Of a stretch of 64,000 nucleotides of DNA, positions 46,029 through 53,253 are shown piece after piece. A program made the position numbers and the translations under genes. Each line of letters opens with the position of its first letter. The stretch's first letter is position 1. Origin of the DNA: Deltaproteobacteria bacterium HGW-Deltaproteobacteria-15. GTDB lineage: Bacteria; Desulfobacterota; DSM-4660; Desulfatiglandales; HGW-15. Location: positions 23,057-87,056 of the forward strand of contig PHBH01000022.1 in the NCBI GenBank assembly GCA_002840535.1, written 5' to 3'. Under the pieces are notes generated by a model, which saw only the letters and a program-made list of their open reading frames with translations, was not told where the DNA came from and made no database searches.

Positions 46029-47156
46029 ATGTCAGGATACTTCGCCCTAGATGATGACGGCAAGAATGATCTCGCAGGTTCGCTGAGCGGATTCTGCCGG
46101 AGGTTGCTTGAGCAGGGAATACTGGATGCATTGCTGGTGGCCCAGCATCTTCCCGACAGTCCCATGGTCCAGCACACGCTGGTTCGATCGCCGGACAAGC
46201 TGGCCGGTGTGGATCCCACAGCGCCGGTGCTCCCGGTGAACGGGGGAGTGCTTGCAGCCCGTCTGACCCGCCAGGACCCGGGAGGAAAGGTGGGGGCCGT
46301 GCTGAGGCCTTGCGAGATCCGGGCCTTTTTGGAACTCGTCAAACTCCATCAAGGGGACCGCGAGCGGATCTTCCTGATCGGAATGGATTGCATGGGAACC
46401 TTTGAACCCCCGCAGTACCGCACATGGGCCAAGGACAACCCCGGTTCGAGCGGCAAATTTCTGGAGTCCGTGCTCGGCTCGGGCACACCCCCGCAAGGGG
46501 CTCCCAGCCTGCGGAGGGCTTGTCAGGCCTGCGAGTTTCCGACCGGAGAGGGCGCAGATGTTCAGCTGCTCTTCGTGGGAACGGACCGGGGGCCGTGTCT
46601 CTTTGCAGGGACGGAGGCCGGGGAGACCGCGCTGAAGGGTTTGAGTCTGAAGACGATGGAGGAGCAGGCCAAGCGGCCGAAAGCGGTCGAAACCTGGATC
46701 AAGGGCCGTATCGCATCCCGCGATCAACTCTTCAAGGAGGTGGAGTCGGAGCTCCTTCCCATGGATCGGCTCCTCGGGGAGCTCTCCTCCTGCATCCGTT
46801 GTTACAACTGCCGGGAAGTCTGCCCGGTCTGTTACTGCAAGAGCTGCGTTTTCGAGAGCAATACCTTCGAACACGCTTCCTCTCAATATCTGAAGATGGC
46901 CAAGAAGAGAGGCGTCATCAGGATGCCTACGGACAGCCTGTTTTTTCATCTGACCCGCATGGTTCACATGAGCACGTCCTGCGTGGGCTGCGGACAATGC
47001 TCCAGTGCCTGTCCAATGGGAATCCGCGTGTCGGACATTTTTCGGACCGTGGGCCGAAGAACGCAGTCGGTTTTTGAATACGTTCCCGGGCGGTCCCTGG
47101 AAGAGCCCTTGCCGATAACCACCTTCAGGGAAGACGAGCTGACCGAGAAAGAATAG
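46029..47156 (+). CDS. FrhB/FdhB-like iron-sulfur flavoprotein
   Basis: 375 residues; AAGGAGAG precedes the ATG. The first 220 residues resemble the beta subunit of F420-reducing hydrogenase and the FdhB-type formate dehydrogenase subunit: 'VGAVLRPCEIRAFLEL' and 'IFLIGMDCMGTFE' are family marks. The C-terminal part holds two ferredoxin clusters, 'SCIRCYNCREVCPVCYCKSC' and 'TSCVGCGQCSSACPMGI'. Such proteins use FAD to exchange electrons with F420 or NAD(P)H or ferredoxin; in this lineage F420 is unlikely, so the partner is open. It probably feeds MvhD and HdrA. Confidence 0.85.
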   Translation: MSGYFALDDDGKNDLAGSLSGFCRRLLEQGILDALLVAQHLPDSPMVQHTLVRSPDKLAGVDPTAPVLPVNGGVLAARLTRQDPGGKVGAVLRPCEIRAFLELVKLHQGDRERIFLIGMDCMGTFEPPQYRTWAKDNPGSSGKFLESVLGSGTPPQGAPSLRRACQACEFPTGEGADVQLLFVGTDRGPCLFAGTEAGETALKGLSLKTMEEQAKRPKAVETWIKGRIASRDQLFKEVESELLPMDRLLGELSSCIRCYNCREVCPVCYCKSCVFESNTFEHASSQYLKMAKKRGVIRMPTDSLFFHLTRMVHMSTSCVGCGQCSSACPMGIRVSDIFRTVGRRTQSVFEYVPGRSLEEPLPITTFREDELTEKE

Positions 47157-47179
47157 AGGTGGAGAAGAGTGTACACGGC

Positions 47180-47210
47180 GTAGGATGGGTAGAGCGAAGC
47201 GAAACCCATC
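47180..47210. repeat. Short hairpin repeat (gtaggatgggt family), copy 2
   Basis: 'gtaggatgggtagagcgaag' then 'cgaaacccatc', nearly the same as the copy at 45525-45555. It lies between the FrhB-like gene and hdrC. A frame starting in it would add 'MGRAKRNPS' to HdrC, but that start is rejected. Confidence 0.65.
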
Positions 47211-47238
47211 TATTTCACGGTTGGCGATCAGGTGGAGT

Positions 47239-47763
47239 ATGGAAGAAGAAAAAACAAGAGATGAAGCCACGATCGTAGAAGAGAGTTCGCTCGACGTCGG
47301 CTTTGCGGGGGAGGTTGCCCGGGAGCCCGGGGGAGAGGGAATCCGCAAGTGTTACGCGTGCGGCACCTGCACAGCAGGGTGCCCGGTTCGTCGGTTCCAC
47401 CCTGTGTTCAACCCGAGGCGGATTTTACGCATGGTCCTGCTGGGCATGAGGGATCAGGTGCTCAAAGAACCCTTTGTGTGGGTCTGCGCCACCTGTTATA
47501 CGTGCCAGGAAAGATGTCCTCAGGGTGTGCGGATCGCCTCTATCATGACGGCACTGAGAAATATCGCCGTCCGCCTCGGCAACATGCCCGAGATCGTCCC
47601 AATGCAGGTGAAGCTGCTCACCGAAAAGGGAACACTCTATCCGCTGGACGATTTCGACAACAAAAAACGGGGCAAGGCCGGTCTTCCTGCGTTGCTTTTG
47701 GCGCATGAGGATGTGGGACCGCTCCTCCAGGAGTCGGGGAAACCGGGAGACGGGGCGAAATAG
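47239..47763 (+). CDS. hdrC: HdrC-like iron-sulfur protein
   Basis: 174 residues from ATG 47239, after AGGTGGAG. Two [4Fe-4S] motifs: C38-C41-C44-C48 ('RKCYACGTCTAGCPV') and a second in 'VWVCATCYTCQERCPQGV'. 'NPRRILRMVLLGMRDQVLK' is the usual HdrC connector. It transfers electrons between HdrA and HdrB. The last 40 residues are variable. A second HdrC-like domain is part of the QmoC-like protein, so the cluster has a soluble and a membrane route. Confidence 0.93.
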   Translation: MEEEKTRDEATIVEESSLDVGFAGEVAREPGGEGIRKCYACGTCTAGCPVRRFHPVFNPRRILRMVLLGMRDQVLKEPFVWVCATCYTCQERCPQGVRIASIMTALRNIAVRLGNMPEIVPMQVKLLTEKGTLYPLDDFDNKKRGKAGLPALLLAHEDVGPLLQESGKPGDGAK

Positions 47764-47769
47764 GGGGAT

Positions 47770-47985
47770 CACCGCCCGCTGCGCTAGAGTCGCGGAGTTC
47801 GCAGAGGTTTTTTATTTTTGACTTGCAGGGAGACGACTGCAAGTCAAAAGAAAGCCTCCGACAATCGAGGGTCCGCATTCCGCCCCAAAATGCAGTGCCC
47901 TTTTCATTTGCCGTCATCTCCCGGCAAATGAAAAAAGGATATTGACTCTGCGCTCTCCGCGTCTCTGCGGTGAACCCATTTTTGA
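47770..47985. repeat. Compound palindromic repeat between hdrC and hdrB
   Basis: Two perfect 13-bp inverted repeats, 'ttttgacttgcag' (47816-47828) with its complement (47837-47849), and 'ttttcatttgccg' (47901-47913) with its complement (47922-47934), sit inside imperfect outer arms ('gcggagttcgcagag', about 47792; 'ctctgcgctctccgc', about 47946). No gene is seen in this 239-base gap. Confidence 0.7.
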
Positions 47986-48002
47986 CATAAGGCGAGGGAA
48001 TA

Positions 48003-48944
48003 ATGGGATCTGAATACGCGCTATTCTTGGGTTGCACCATCCCGGCAAGGGTTCGAAGCTACGAACAGTCGGCCCGGGCCATTGCCGAACGGTTTGGGAT
48101 CAAGCTGGTCGATCTGGAGGGCTTTGCCTGCTGCGGATTCCCCATTGGAGCCGCTGACCGAATGTCGGCCGAGTCCCTCGCAGCCCGCAACCTGAGTCTG
48201 GCCGAGGAGGCCGGTCTTCCCATATGCACTCTTTGCAGTTCCTGTACATCCGCCCTCACCGAGACTTCACGCCACCTGGCCGAGCATCCATCTGAGCGGG
48301 AGGAGGTCAACACACGACTCGCCCGAATCAACAGAAAGTATGAGGGACCAGTGACGGTCAAACACTTCGCGCGGATTCTGTGGGAGGAAGTGGGAGTCGA
48401 TAAAATCAGCCAGGCGTGTACAAGGTCGCTGAAAGGATTGCGTCTTGCGGCGCACTACGGGTGTCATTACCTGAAGCCTTCAGAGGCATACGGGGGTTTC
48501 GAGCTCGTGGAGGATCCGGGGACCTTGGATGGATTGATCAGAGCCACCGGAGCCACTGCAGTCGACTACATGCGCAAAAAGCAATGCTGCGGCGGATCCG
48601 TCCTTGGTGCTGACCAGAACACCGCATTCGCTATTGCCAGGGACAAGCTGACAGAGCTTCACGATATGCAGGTTGACGCCCTGGTGGTGGTATGTCCGTT
48701 TTGCGGCGTCATGTTTGATGCCAACCAGAAAGTGATCGAAAAGATGTTCGAGCAGAGTTTCGGTCTTCCGGTCCTTTATCTCACTCAGGTGCTGGGAATG
48801 GCCATGGGAATGGACGAAAAAACCCTCGGCCTGAAATCGCATGTGGTCAAGACGACCCACCTTGACACCGTGCTCCAGGAGAGGCAGAAAGGAGCCTCCT
48901 CGCCTCCTGCACATCCAGAGCAATCTGATCCGTCAGTTCCTTGA
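48003..48944 (+). CDS. hdrB: HdrB-like protein, disulfide reductase catalytic subunit type
   Basis: 313 residues with two CCG domains, each of which binds a non-cubane [4Fe-4S] cluster: 'FLGCTIPAR', 'GFACCGFP', 'CTLCSSC' and 'HYGCHYLKPS', 'KQCCGGSVLG', 'VVCPFCGVMF'. In methanogens HdrB reduces the CoM-S-S-CoB disulfide; the substrate in bacteria is unknown and may be another thiol. The gap to hdrC is 239 bases and full of repeats. The last 33 residues overlap ribF, which is read in the other direction, and look like an added tail. Confidence 0.93.
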   Translation: MGSEYALFLGCTIPARVRSYEQSARAIAERFGIKLVDLEGFACCGFPIGAADRMSAESLAARNLSLAEEAGLPICTLCSSCTSALTETSRHLAEHPSEREEVNTRLARINRKYEGPVTVKHFARILWEEVGVDKISQACTRSLKGLRLAAHYGCHYLKPSEAYGGFELVEDPGTLDGLIRATGATAVDYMRKKQCCGGSVLGADQNTAFAIARDKLTELHDMQVDALVVVCPFCGVMFDANQKVIEKMFEQSFGLPVLYLTQVLGMAMGMDEKTLGLKSHVVKTTHLDTVLQERQKGASSPPAHPEQSDPSVP

Positions 48945-49806
48945 CCCCGCCGAAAGTCTTCTCATCCCTGATTCGGTGAAGGAACTTGATCTTTATCTTC
49001 TTGCCCAGGATGTCTTCGGAGAAGTCGAGGATATAGGTTTCTATGGAGAGACTGTTCTCGCCAAAGGTAGGATTGAAGCCGACGTTCGTGACCCCGCAAA
49101 ACAATCTCTCGTCCACCTCGACCATGACCGCGTACACACCCCGCTTCGGGAGCAGTTCATCGCCGGGCTTGATATTCGCGGTGGGGAAACCGAGGAGTCT
49201 TCCTCCCCTGTTCGCGCCTTTGACCACAGTGCCCCAGATTTGGTAATCCCTGCCAAGAAGCATTCTCGCCTCGGCAAGATTCCCTTCTCGAACGAGTGTC
49301 CTGATGGATGTGCTCGAGACTACCGTATGGTCGATGTGGACCGGCCCGACCAGGTGGACTTGGAATCCGAGCTCCTTTCCCATCTTCTGAAGAAGTGTGA
49401 GGTTCCCGGTGCGGTTCCGGCCGAAGGTGTAGTCATAACCCACCACCAGTTCCTTAACGCCGATTTTGTCTAAAAGGATATCCTTTACAAAACTCTCTGC
49501 GGGAATCGAGGCAAACTGGGCCGTAAAAGGGATGCAAAGGATGACGTCGATCCCGGCCTTGGAGATCAGGCAGAGCTTCTGCTCGGTCTGTGTTATGAGA
49601 GCGGGTCCGTTGCCCTTCTTGATGATCTTTACCGGGTGAGGGTCGAAGGTCATGACCGCGGACTGGCCGCCGATAGATTGAGCCCTTTTCTTCACTATAT
49701 CAAAGAGAGCGAGATGGCCTTTGTGTACTCCATCGAAATTCCCGATGGTGAGGACGGGGTTATTCAGTCTTTGTTTCAGAGAATCGAGGTCGTAGATCAC
49801 ATTCAT
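48847..49806 (-). CDS. ribF: Bifunctional riboflavin kinase / FAD synthetase
   Basis: A 319-residue RibF. The N-terminal FMN adenylyltransferase has 'LTIGNFDGVHKGHLALFDIV' and 'VVGYDYTFGRNRTGNL', with 'STSIRTLVREGNLAEARMLL'. The C-terminal ATP-dependent riboflavin kinase has 'GANRGGRLLGFPTANIK' and 'GVYAVMVEVDERLFCGVTNV'. It turns riboflavin into FMN and FAD. A second, unrelated riboflavin-kinase-like domain lies at 35833. The 3' end overlaps hdrB by 98 bases, tail to tail. Confidence 0.96.
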   Translation of the reverse strand: MNVIYDLDSLKQRLNNPVLTIGNFDGVHKGHLALFDIVKKRAQSIGGQSAVMTFDPHPVKIIKKGNGPALITQTEQKLCLISKAGIDVILCIPFTAQFASIPAESFVKDILLDKIGVKELVVGYDYTFGRNRTGNLTLLQKMGKELGFQVHLVGPVHIDHTVVSSTSIRTLVREGNLAEARMLLGRDYQIWGTVVKGANRGGRLLGFPTANIKPGDELLPKRGVYAVMVEVDERLFCGVTNVGFNPTFGENSLSIETYILDFSEDILGKKIKIKFLHRIRDEKTFGGVKELTDQIALDVQEARRLLSASPGARCQGGSS

Positions 49807-49900
49807 CGAACCATTACCTGTTTTCGTTTAGAAAGGCATTGATAGCCCGTTTTTTTGATTCGGAATCGCTGAAACGAGGCAGGCCTCAGCGATTAACCAG

Positions 49901-49927
49901 TTGACAGGGAACAGTGAATAATATAAG
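49901..49927 (+). promoter_or_regulatory. Promoter of tRNA-Leu
   Basis: TTGACA (49901-49906) and TATAAG (49922-49927), 15 bases apart; a 17-base spacing would use TAAGAA. The tRNA begins about 33 bases after the -10. A 9-bp inverted repeat (aatcgctga at 49864, tcagcgatt at 49886) lies upstream. Confidence 0.55.
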
Positions 49928-49959
49928 AACAATTTGTAAAGATCAAGATTGCAAATCGT

Positions 49960-50046
49960 GCCGAAGTGGTGGAACTGGTAGACACGCTAGGTTCAGGGTC
50001 TAGTGGGGGGTCCCCCGTGCAGGTTCAAGTCCTGTCTTCGGCACCA
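49960..50046 (+). tRNA. tRNA-Leu, anticodon CAG
   Basis: An 87-base class II tRNA. Acceptor stem GCCGAAG pairs with CTTCGGC, followed by ACCA, so CCA is encoded. The D arm 'gtggaactggtagacac', the anticodon loop TTCAGGG (CAG), the long variable arm with a GGGGGG/CCCCC-like stem and the T loop GTTCAAGTCC are clear. It reads CUG codons. It stands alone, without a tRNA neighbour or integrated element. Confidence 0.96.
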
Positions 50047-50058
50047 GATTTTTTCTGG

Positions 50059-50105
50059 AAGGCTTTTGACGGTTTCGGCCGTTGAGAGCCTTTTCTGTTT
50101 TTGAT
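50059..50105 (+). terminator. Terminator of tRNA-Leu
   Basis: A 14-bp stem with G-T pairs, 'aaggcttttgacgg' with 'ccgttgagagcctt', around loop tttcgg, followed by ttctgttttt. It starts 12 bases after the tRNA. Confidence 0.75.
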
Positions 50106-50278
50106 CTTCCATTCTCGTTGGATGGACATTCTGGGCCACCCGCTCTGCGGGTGGCAGGCAAGCCTGCGCACGAGGTCTCTCGGCAAGTATTTACGTCTCT
50201 GCCTTGCCTCCTCCTCCAATTGTTAGTGAATGCTCCCTTACCATGAATCATCATTAACCGAGTGCAGTTGTGATTGAT

Positions 50279-50308
50279 TTGACAAACTTAGCTTGTTCGT
50301 TCTACAAT
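50279..50308 (+). promoter_or_regulatory. Promoter upstream of the STN-like protein gene
   Basis: TTGACA (50279-50284), an 18-base spacer, TACAAT (50303-50308). Box quality is high. The rest of the gap from 50106 has a palindromic 'ccacccgctctgcgggtgg' (about 50137) and no gene. Confidence 0.65.
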
Positions 50309-50333
50309 CCGACCCTTTTCAATGGGGGTACTC

Positions 50334-51065
50334 ATGCTTTCTAGGCCGCCCGCCTCTTGGGCAGTGATCGTCCTCACTATTCTAGTGCTTGCCGGCGCAT
50401 CTCCAAGGGTCCATGCCGGTACAGAACCTCAGATTCCTCTGATTTCGATGTCACTCGAAAAAGAGTCGATGGAGGGCGTTCTTGACAGGATCTCAAGGAT
50501 TGTAGGGTATGAGATCGCTGTGAGCCGAGATTGGGCAGATAAGGTTATCAGCATAGTCCTTCAGGATTGTGGGCTGGAAGACTCCCTGGCCAAGATCCTC
50601 GCAGCAGCGGGAAATCCAAGTCATGTCCTGATAACCGACAAAGAAAATAGAAGAATAGAGATATTGATTCTCGGTCCTGCCCGTGTTGGCCCTGCCGGCA
50701 CCCGGGGGGGAATGGTCCCTGCCCAAAGCAAACCGGTCGAGCCCCCGGTGCAGGAAGCGGAGCCTGAGGATGAGCGTGGAGGTGAGCCGGCGGAGATGAG
50801 TGCGGCCGACGAACCGGGGAGTCCGGCTGCGCCGGAACTTCCGGGCCGAAAGAAAGGAGGGGAGGTTTCGTTTCGGAAATTGAAGATGCAGGAAATCGGG
50901 GAAACGCAGATGATCCCTCCGGAAGAGGCGGTAGTTGATTCCGAAAAGGATGACGAAAAGGGCATGGCTTCGGTCCAGATCGAAGAAGAGAAAGAGGTTA
51001 CAGAATCGGATATGCAGTCTGAGCAAGCTCAGAGGCAGGAGAAAGGAATTCACACTTCAAACTGA
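50334..51065 (+). CDS. Exported protein with secretin-type STN-like domain and acidic tail
   Basis: About 243 residues from ATG 50334 (GGGGGT upstream; ATG 50322 is possible). A signal peptide ends near 'VHAGTEP'. Residues about 35-110 resemble the secretin/TonB N-terminal short domain: 'ISMSLEKESMEGVLDRISRI' and 'VISIVLQDCGLEDSLAKILA'. The remaining 130 residues are rich in Pro, Glu and Ala, with no fold. No secretin barrel is fused, so it may be a stand-alone adaptor for a secretion or pilus machine, or a periplasmic sensor. The next gene follows 28 bases on and may be cotranscribed. Function unknown. Confidence 0.75.
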   Translation: MLSRPPASWAVIVLTILVLAGASPRVHAGTEPQIPLISMSLEKESMEGVLDRISRIVGYEIAVSRDWADKVISIVLQDCGLEDSLAKILAAAGNPSHVLITDKENRRIEILILGPARVGPAGTRGGMVPAQSKPVEPPVQEAEPEDERGGEPAEMSAADEPGSPAAPELPGRKKGGEVSFRKLKMQEIGETQMIPPEEAVVDSEKDDEKGMASVQIEEEKEVTESDMQSEQAQRQEKGIHTSN

Positions 51066-51093
51066 AAATGCAAACTGAAAATGGAGGTGCGGT

Positions 51094-51810
51094 ATGAAAA
51101 TCAGGAGTTGTTTGGCTTTTGTGGTTTTTGTCGCGCTTGTCTCCCTATCCTACGATGTTCAAGCTGTCATGCACAAAGTGAATTTCAATGCCTGGACCGA
51201 GCAGAATCAGCAACAGGGAAAGCTGGTGATCTTCAGGGTGGATGTTTTCGACGATGAGTATGCCCATCCTCCGGAATATGTAAAGTCCATAAAGATAACC
51301 GCACCCAATGGGCAAACAAGATTGTTTAACCTCTCCAAAGATTGGAGACCGTTTGACGGGTTTTTTGCCACGGGCTGGCCGGACGAGGACTTTACAGGGG
51401 GAACCATACCGGGCGGGACATACAAGGTAACAGTGACCCCCATGAGCGGGACCGCTATAACTGATACCGACGCTGTTGCGGCAAGCTTTCTTCCGATTCC
51501 CGTGCTGACCAGCCCTAACCCCAATGGAAGCACGGTGTTTACTTCCCAGACGCCGACCATCACGTGGAATGCGGTGAGCGGTGCGGCATACTACACCATC
51601 CTGCTCCGGAACAACAGCGCGGGAGGCGAGTACGTCTACGACCGTGTCCACCGGCCGAAGAGCACCCCCTTCCGGAGCTATCAACTACCCATCGGCACGC
51701 TGAAACCGAGCAGCAATTATGCCGTCATGATTGAGGCTCGTGCAGCGAGCCAGGATCTGGATAAGCGCTCTTCTACTCCTTGGATCCCCTTTAAAACAGG
51801 TTCCTGGTAG
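51094..51810 (+). CDS. Exported protein with Ig/fibronectin-like C-terminal domain
   Basis: 238 residues; GGAGGTG precedes the ATG. A signal peptide ends near 'SYDVQAVMHK'. Residues about 30-125 form a beta-rich region of unknown family ('FRVDVFDDEYAHPPEYVKSI'). Residues about 135-235 look like a fibronectin type III or Ig-like domain: 'PTITWNAVSGAAYYTILLRN' and 'LPIGTLKPSSNYAVMIEARA'. Such domains usually mediate binding at the cell surface. I find no enzyme motif. It probably forms a pair with the STN-like gene before it. Confidence 0.75.
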   Translation: MKIRSCLAFVVFVALVSLSYDVQAVMHKVNFNAWTEQNQQQGKLVIFRVDVFDDEYAHPPEYVKSIKITAPNGQTRLFNLSKDWRPFDGFFATGWPDEDFTGGTIPGGTYKVTVTPMSGTAITDTDAVAASFLPIPVLTSPNPNGSTVFTSQTPTITWNAVSGAAYYTILLRNNSAGGEYVYDRVHRPKSTPFRSYQLPIGTLKPSSNYAVMIEARAASQDLDKRSSTPWIPFKTGSW

Positions 51811-51814
51811 GTAT

Positions 51815-52105
51815 TGAACCGAAACAGCGAGCGCTAACCTCGCAGCTTGTTGTAGCGAAGCGGAAAATGGGGTCCCGCTTGCGGGGGGTTCGTGCCTGCA
51901 CGAACAACATGGGGACCCGCCCGAAGGGTGGGGTGTTCGAGCGTAGCGAAGAAAAATCCCGCTCGCGGGGCTGCGGGGTTAGCGCTCGGATCTAAAACAG
52001 ATTAGAAACTCCTGGTGAGGTGGAAGATTCTCCTCGCTTCGCTCGGAGTCCCACCCCTTCGGGGCGGTGCCCGTTTTCCCTGCAGAAGCTGCAGGGAGCT
52101 TCAAT
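51815..52105 (+). repeat. Mosaic palindromic repeat, copy B
   Basis: It begins 'ttgaaccgaaacagcgagcg' and ends 'ctgcagggagcttcaat'. Inside are the modules 'acatggggacccgcccgaag' (about 51907) and 'cccaccccttcggggcggtg' (about 52050), also found in copy A but in the opposite order. It fills the gap between the FN3-like gene and the PilZ gene. Confidence 0.75.
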
Positions 52106-52136
52106 CATTATGGGATTATTAATAAGGGGAGAAGAT

Positions 52137-52523
52137 TTATGTTCGCGGGTCGTCTTTCGGGGCCGTATAATTTCTCAGAAAGGAGACCAGCAGGTCCATC
52201 TGATCCTCTGTCAGGGAGCCGAACTGGACGCTGCATCGATTCAGAGGATACCGCTGGGGGACCGGATTGCTCATCTTCAGATCTGAAACCAGTTTGAAAG
52301 GCACCCTTTCTATACGCAGAGATGTGTCACAGGTCAGGATATCCAATTCGGACAGCGCTTTTGGTTCGTCCGCACCTCCAATATACCTGAAAGCAAGCCC
52401 TTCCTCACTGATATCAAGGATCTGCCACGGCTTTATCGGGTCATTTCCCAGCGTCACAAGACAGCCGTCTTTCGCCGGAAATCTCTTTTTCCTCCTGCGC
52501 TCCAATGTCCGGTCGCCCACCAT
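52137..52523 (-). CDS. PilZ-domain protein (c-di-GMP receptor)
   Basis: 128 residues from ATG 52523, after GGGGTG; the TTG at 52544 is the alternative. The c-di-GMP motifs are present: 'ERRRKKRFPAKDG' (RxxxR-type) near the N-terminus and 'LDISEEGLAFRY' (D/NxSxxG). The remainder matches the PilZ barrel, ending in 'NRCSVQFGSLTEDQMDLLVS'. It should bind cyclic di-GMP and act on motility, adhesion or polysaccharide export; the target is not shown. The receiver protein behind it, on the same strand, may share its signalling role. Confidence 0.88.
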   Translation of the reverse strand: MVGDRTLERRRKKRFPAKDGCLVTLGNDPIKPWQILDISEEGLAFRYIGGADEPKALSELDILTCDTSLRIERVPFKLVSDLKMSNPVPQRYPLNRCSVQFGSLTEDQMDLLVSFLRNYTAPKDDPRT

Positions 52524-52626
52524 TTTCACCCCGGTCACAGCCAAACTGAGTAGGAGAGGTTCGGTACGAAAAAATGGAACAACAACACATCGGCTTCTCT
52601 ATGGACATTTCTAACAGTACTGCCTC

Positions 52627-53064
52627 TCATTCAGCTTTGACCCAGTGAAATTCGGTCTGGATCAGCGGAACCCTGTGAGGACATCGGCTCTCAGGCACCG
52701 GAGAAAGCGCTCCTTCCTCCAGTATATTTTCGATTCGTCGTTTCAGATTTGAAAGGTTAAACCCTTTTAATGCGAACCCTTCAATGTCCGTCCCTCGCTG
52801 AGATGAAAACGGTCGGTTTCCCCTCCAGAGGATGATGAACGGCGTTTGGCTCAGACAACTGCTGATGTTTCTGTGAAGAATGGCTCGTTGACTCCCTCCG
52901 AATTCTTCATCCATTAAAATGAGATGAGGCCTTGCCCTCCGTATATCCCTAATGAGCGAAATCGCATCCGAGCATACTATGACCTCATAAGCCTCTTCCA
53001 TAAGTTCTTCGGAGAGGAAAACGGCCATTGCCTCGTCTTGGATGGCTATGAGGATTCTCTTCAT
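52627..53064 (-). CDS. Response-regulator receiver-like protein
   Basis: 145 residues from ATG 53064, which follows AAGGGA; the frame extends to 53157 without a good site. It is a single receiver-like domain: an acidic pair in 'ILIAIQDEAMAVFLSEEL', the phospho-aspartate position in 'PHLILMDEEFGG', and 'GFALKGFNLSNLKRRIENIL' with the usual lysine. The conserved threonine/serine region ('FIILWRGN') is divergent, so phosphorylation is uncertain. No output domain follows. It probably signals by protein contact, together with the PilZ protein. Confidence 0.75.
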   Translation of the reverse strand: MKRILIAIQDEAMAVFLSEELMEEAYEVIVCSDAISLIRDIRRARPHLILMDEEFGGSQRAILHRNISSCLSQTPFIILWRGNRPFSSQRGTDIEGFALKGFNLSNLKRRIENILEEGALSPVPESRCPHRVPLIQTEFHWVKAE

Positions 53065-53182
53065 GAGTCCCTTTGTCCTTACCAGCGGGAAAGTACCTGT
53101 TGAGCCACTTGTAGGAAGGTCACAGAGAACGTACTTTGAGTAAATAAGGTGCAGCATGTATTTTCTAAGTAGGGGGAGGGGT

Positions 53183-53221
53183 GCAATTCGGTTGACAATA
53201 AGATCGAATTGCTTCTATATG
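53183..53221 (+). promoter_or_regulatory. Promoter with flanking inverted repeat, upstream of the DUF2333 gene
   Basis: TTGACA (53192-53197), an 18-base spacer, TATATG (53216-53221). A perfect 8-bp inverted repeat, gcaattcg (53183-53190) and cgaattgc (53205-53212), encloses the -35 box, placed like an operator. Confidence 0.5.
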
Positions 53222-53253
53222 GCATGATATCACTGTTTTAAAAGGAGTGGGCC

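Noticed and set aside
50000..50254. Minus-strand open frames across tRNA-Leu, with a 'TGLEPA' sequence
   Set aside because: This is the well-known false protein made by reading tRNA antisense; the tRNA structure is complete.
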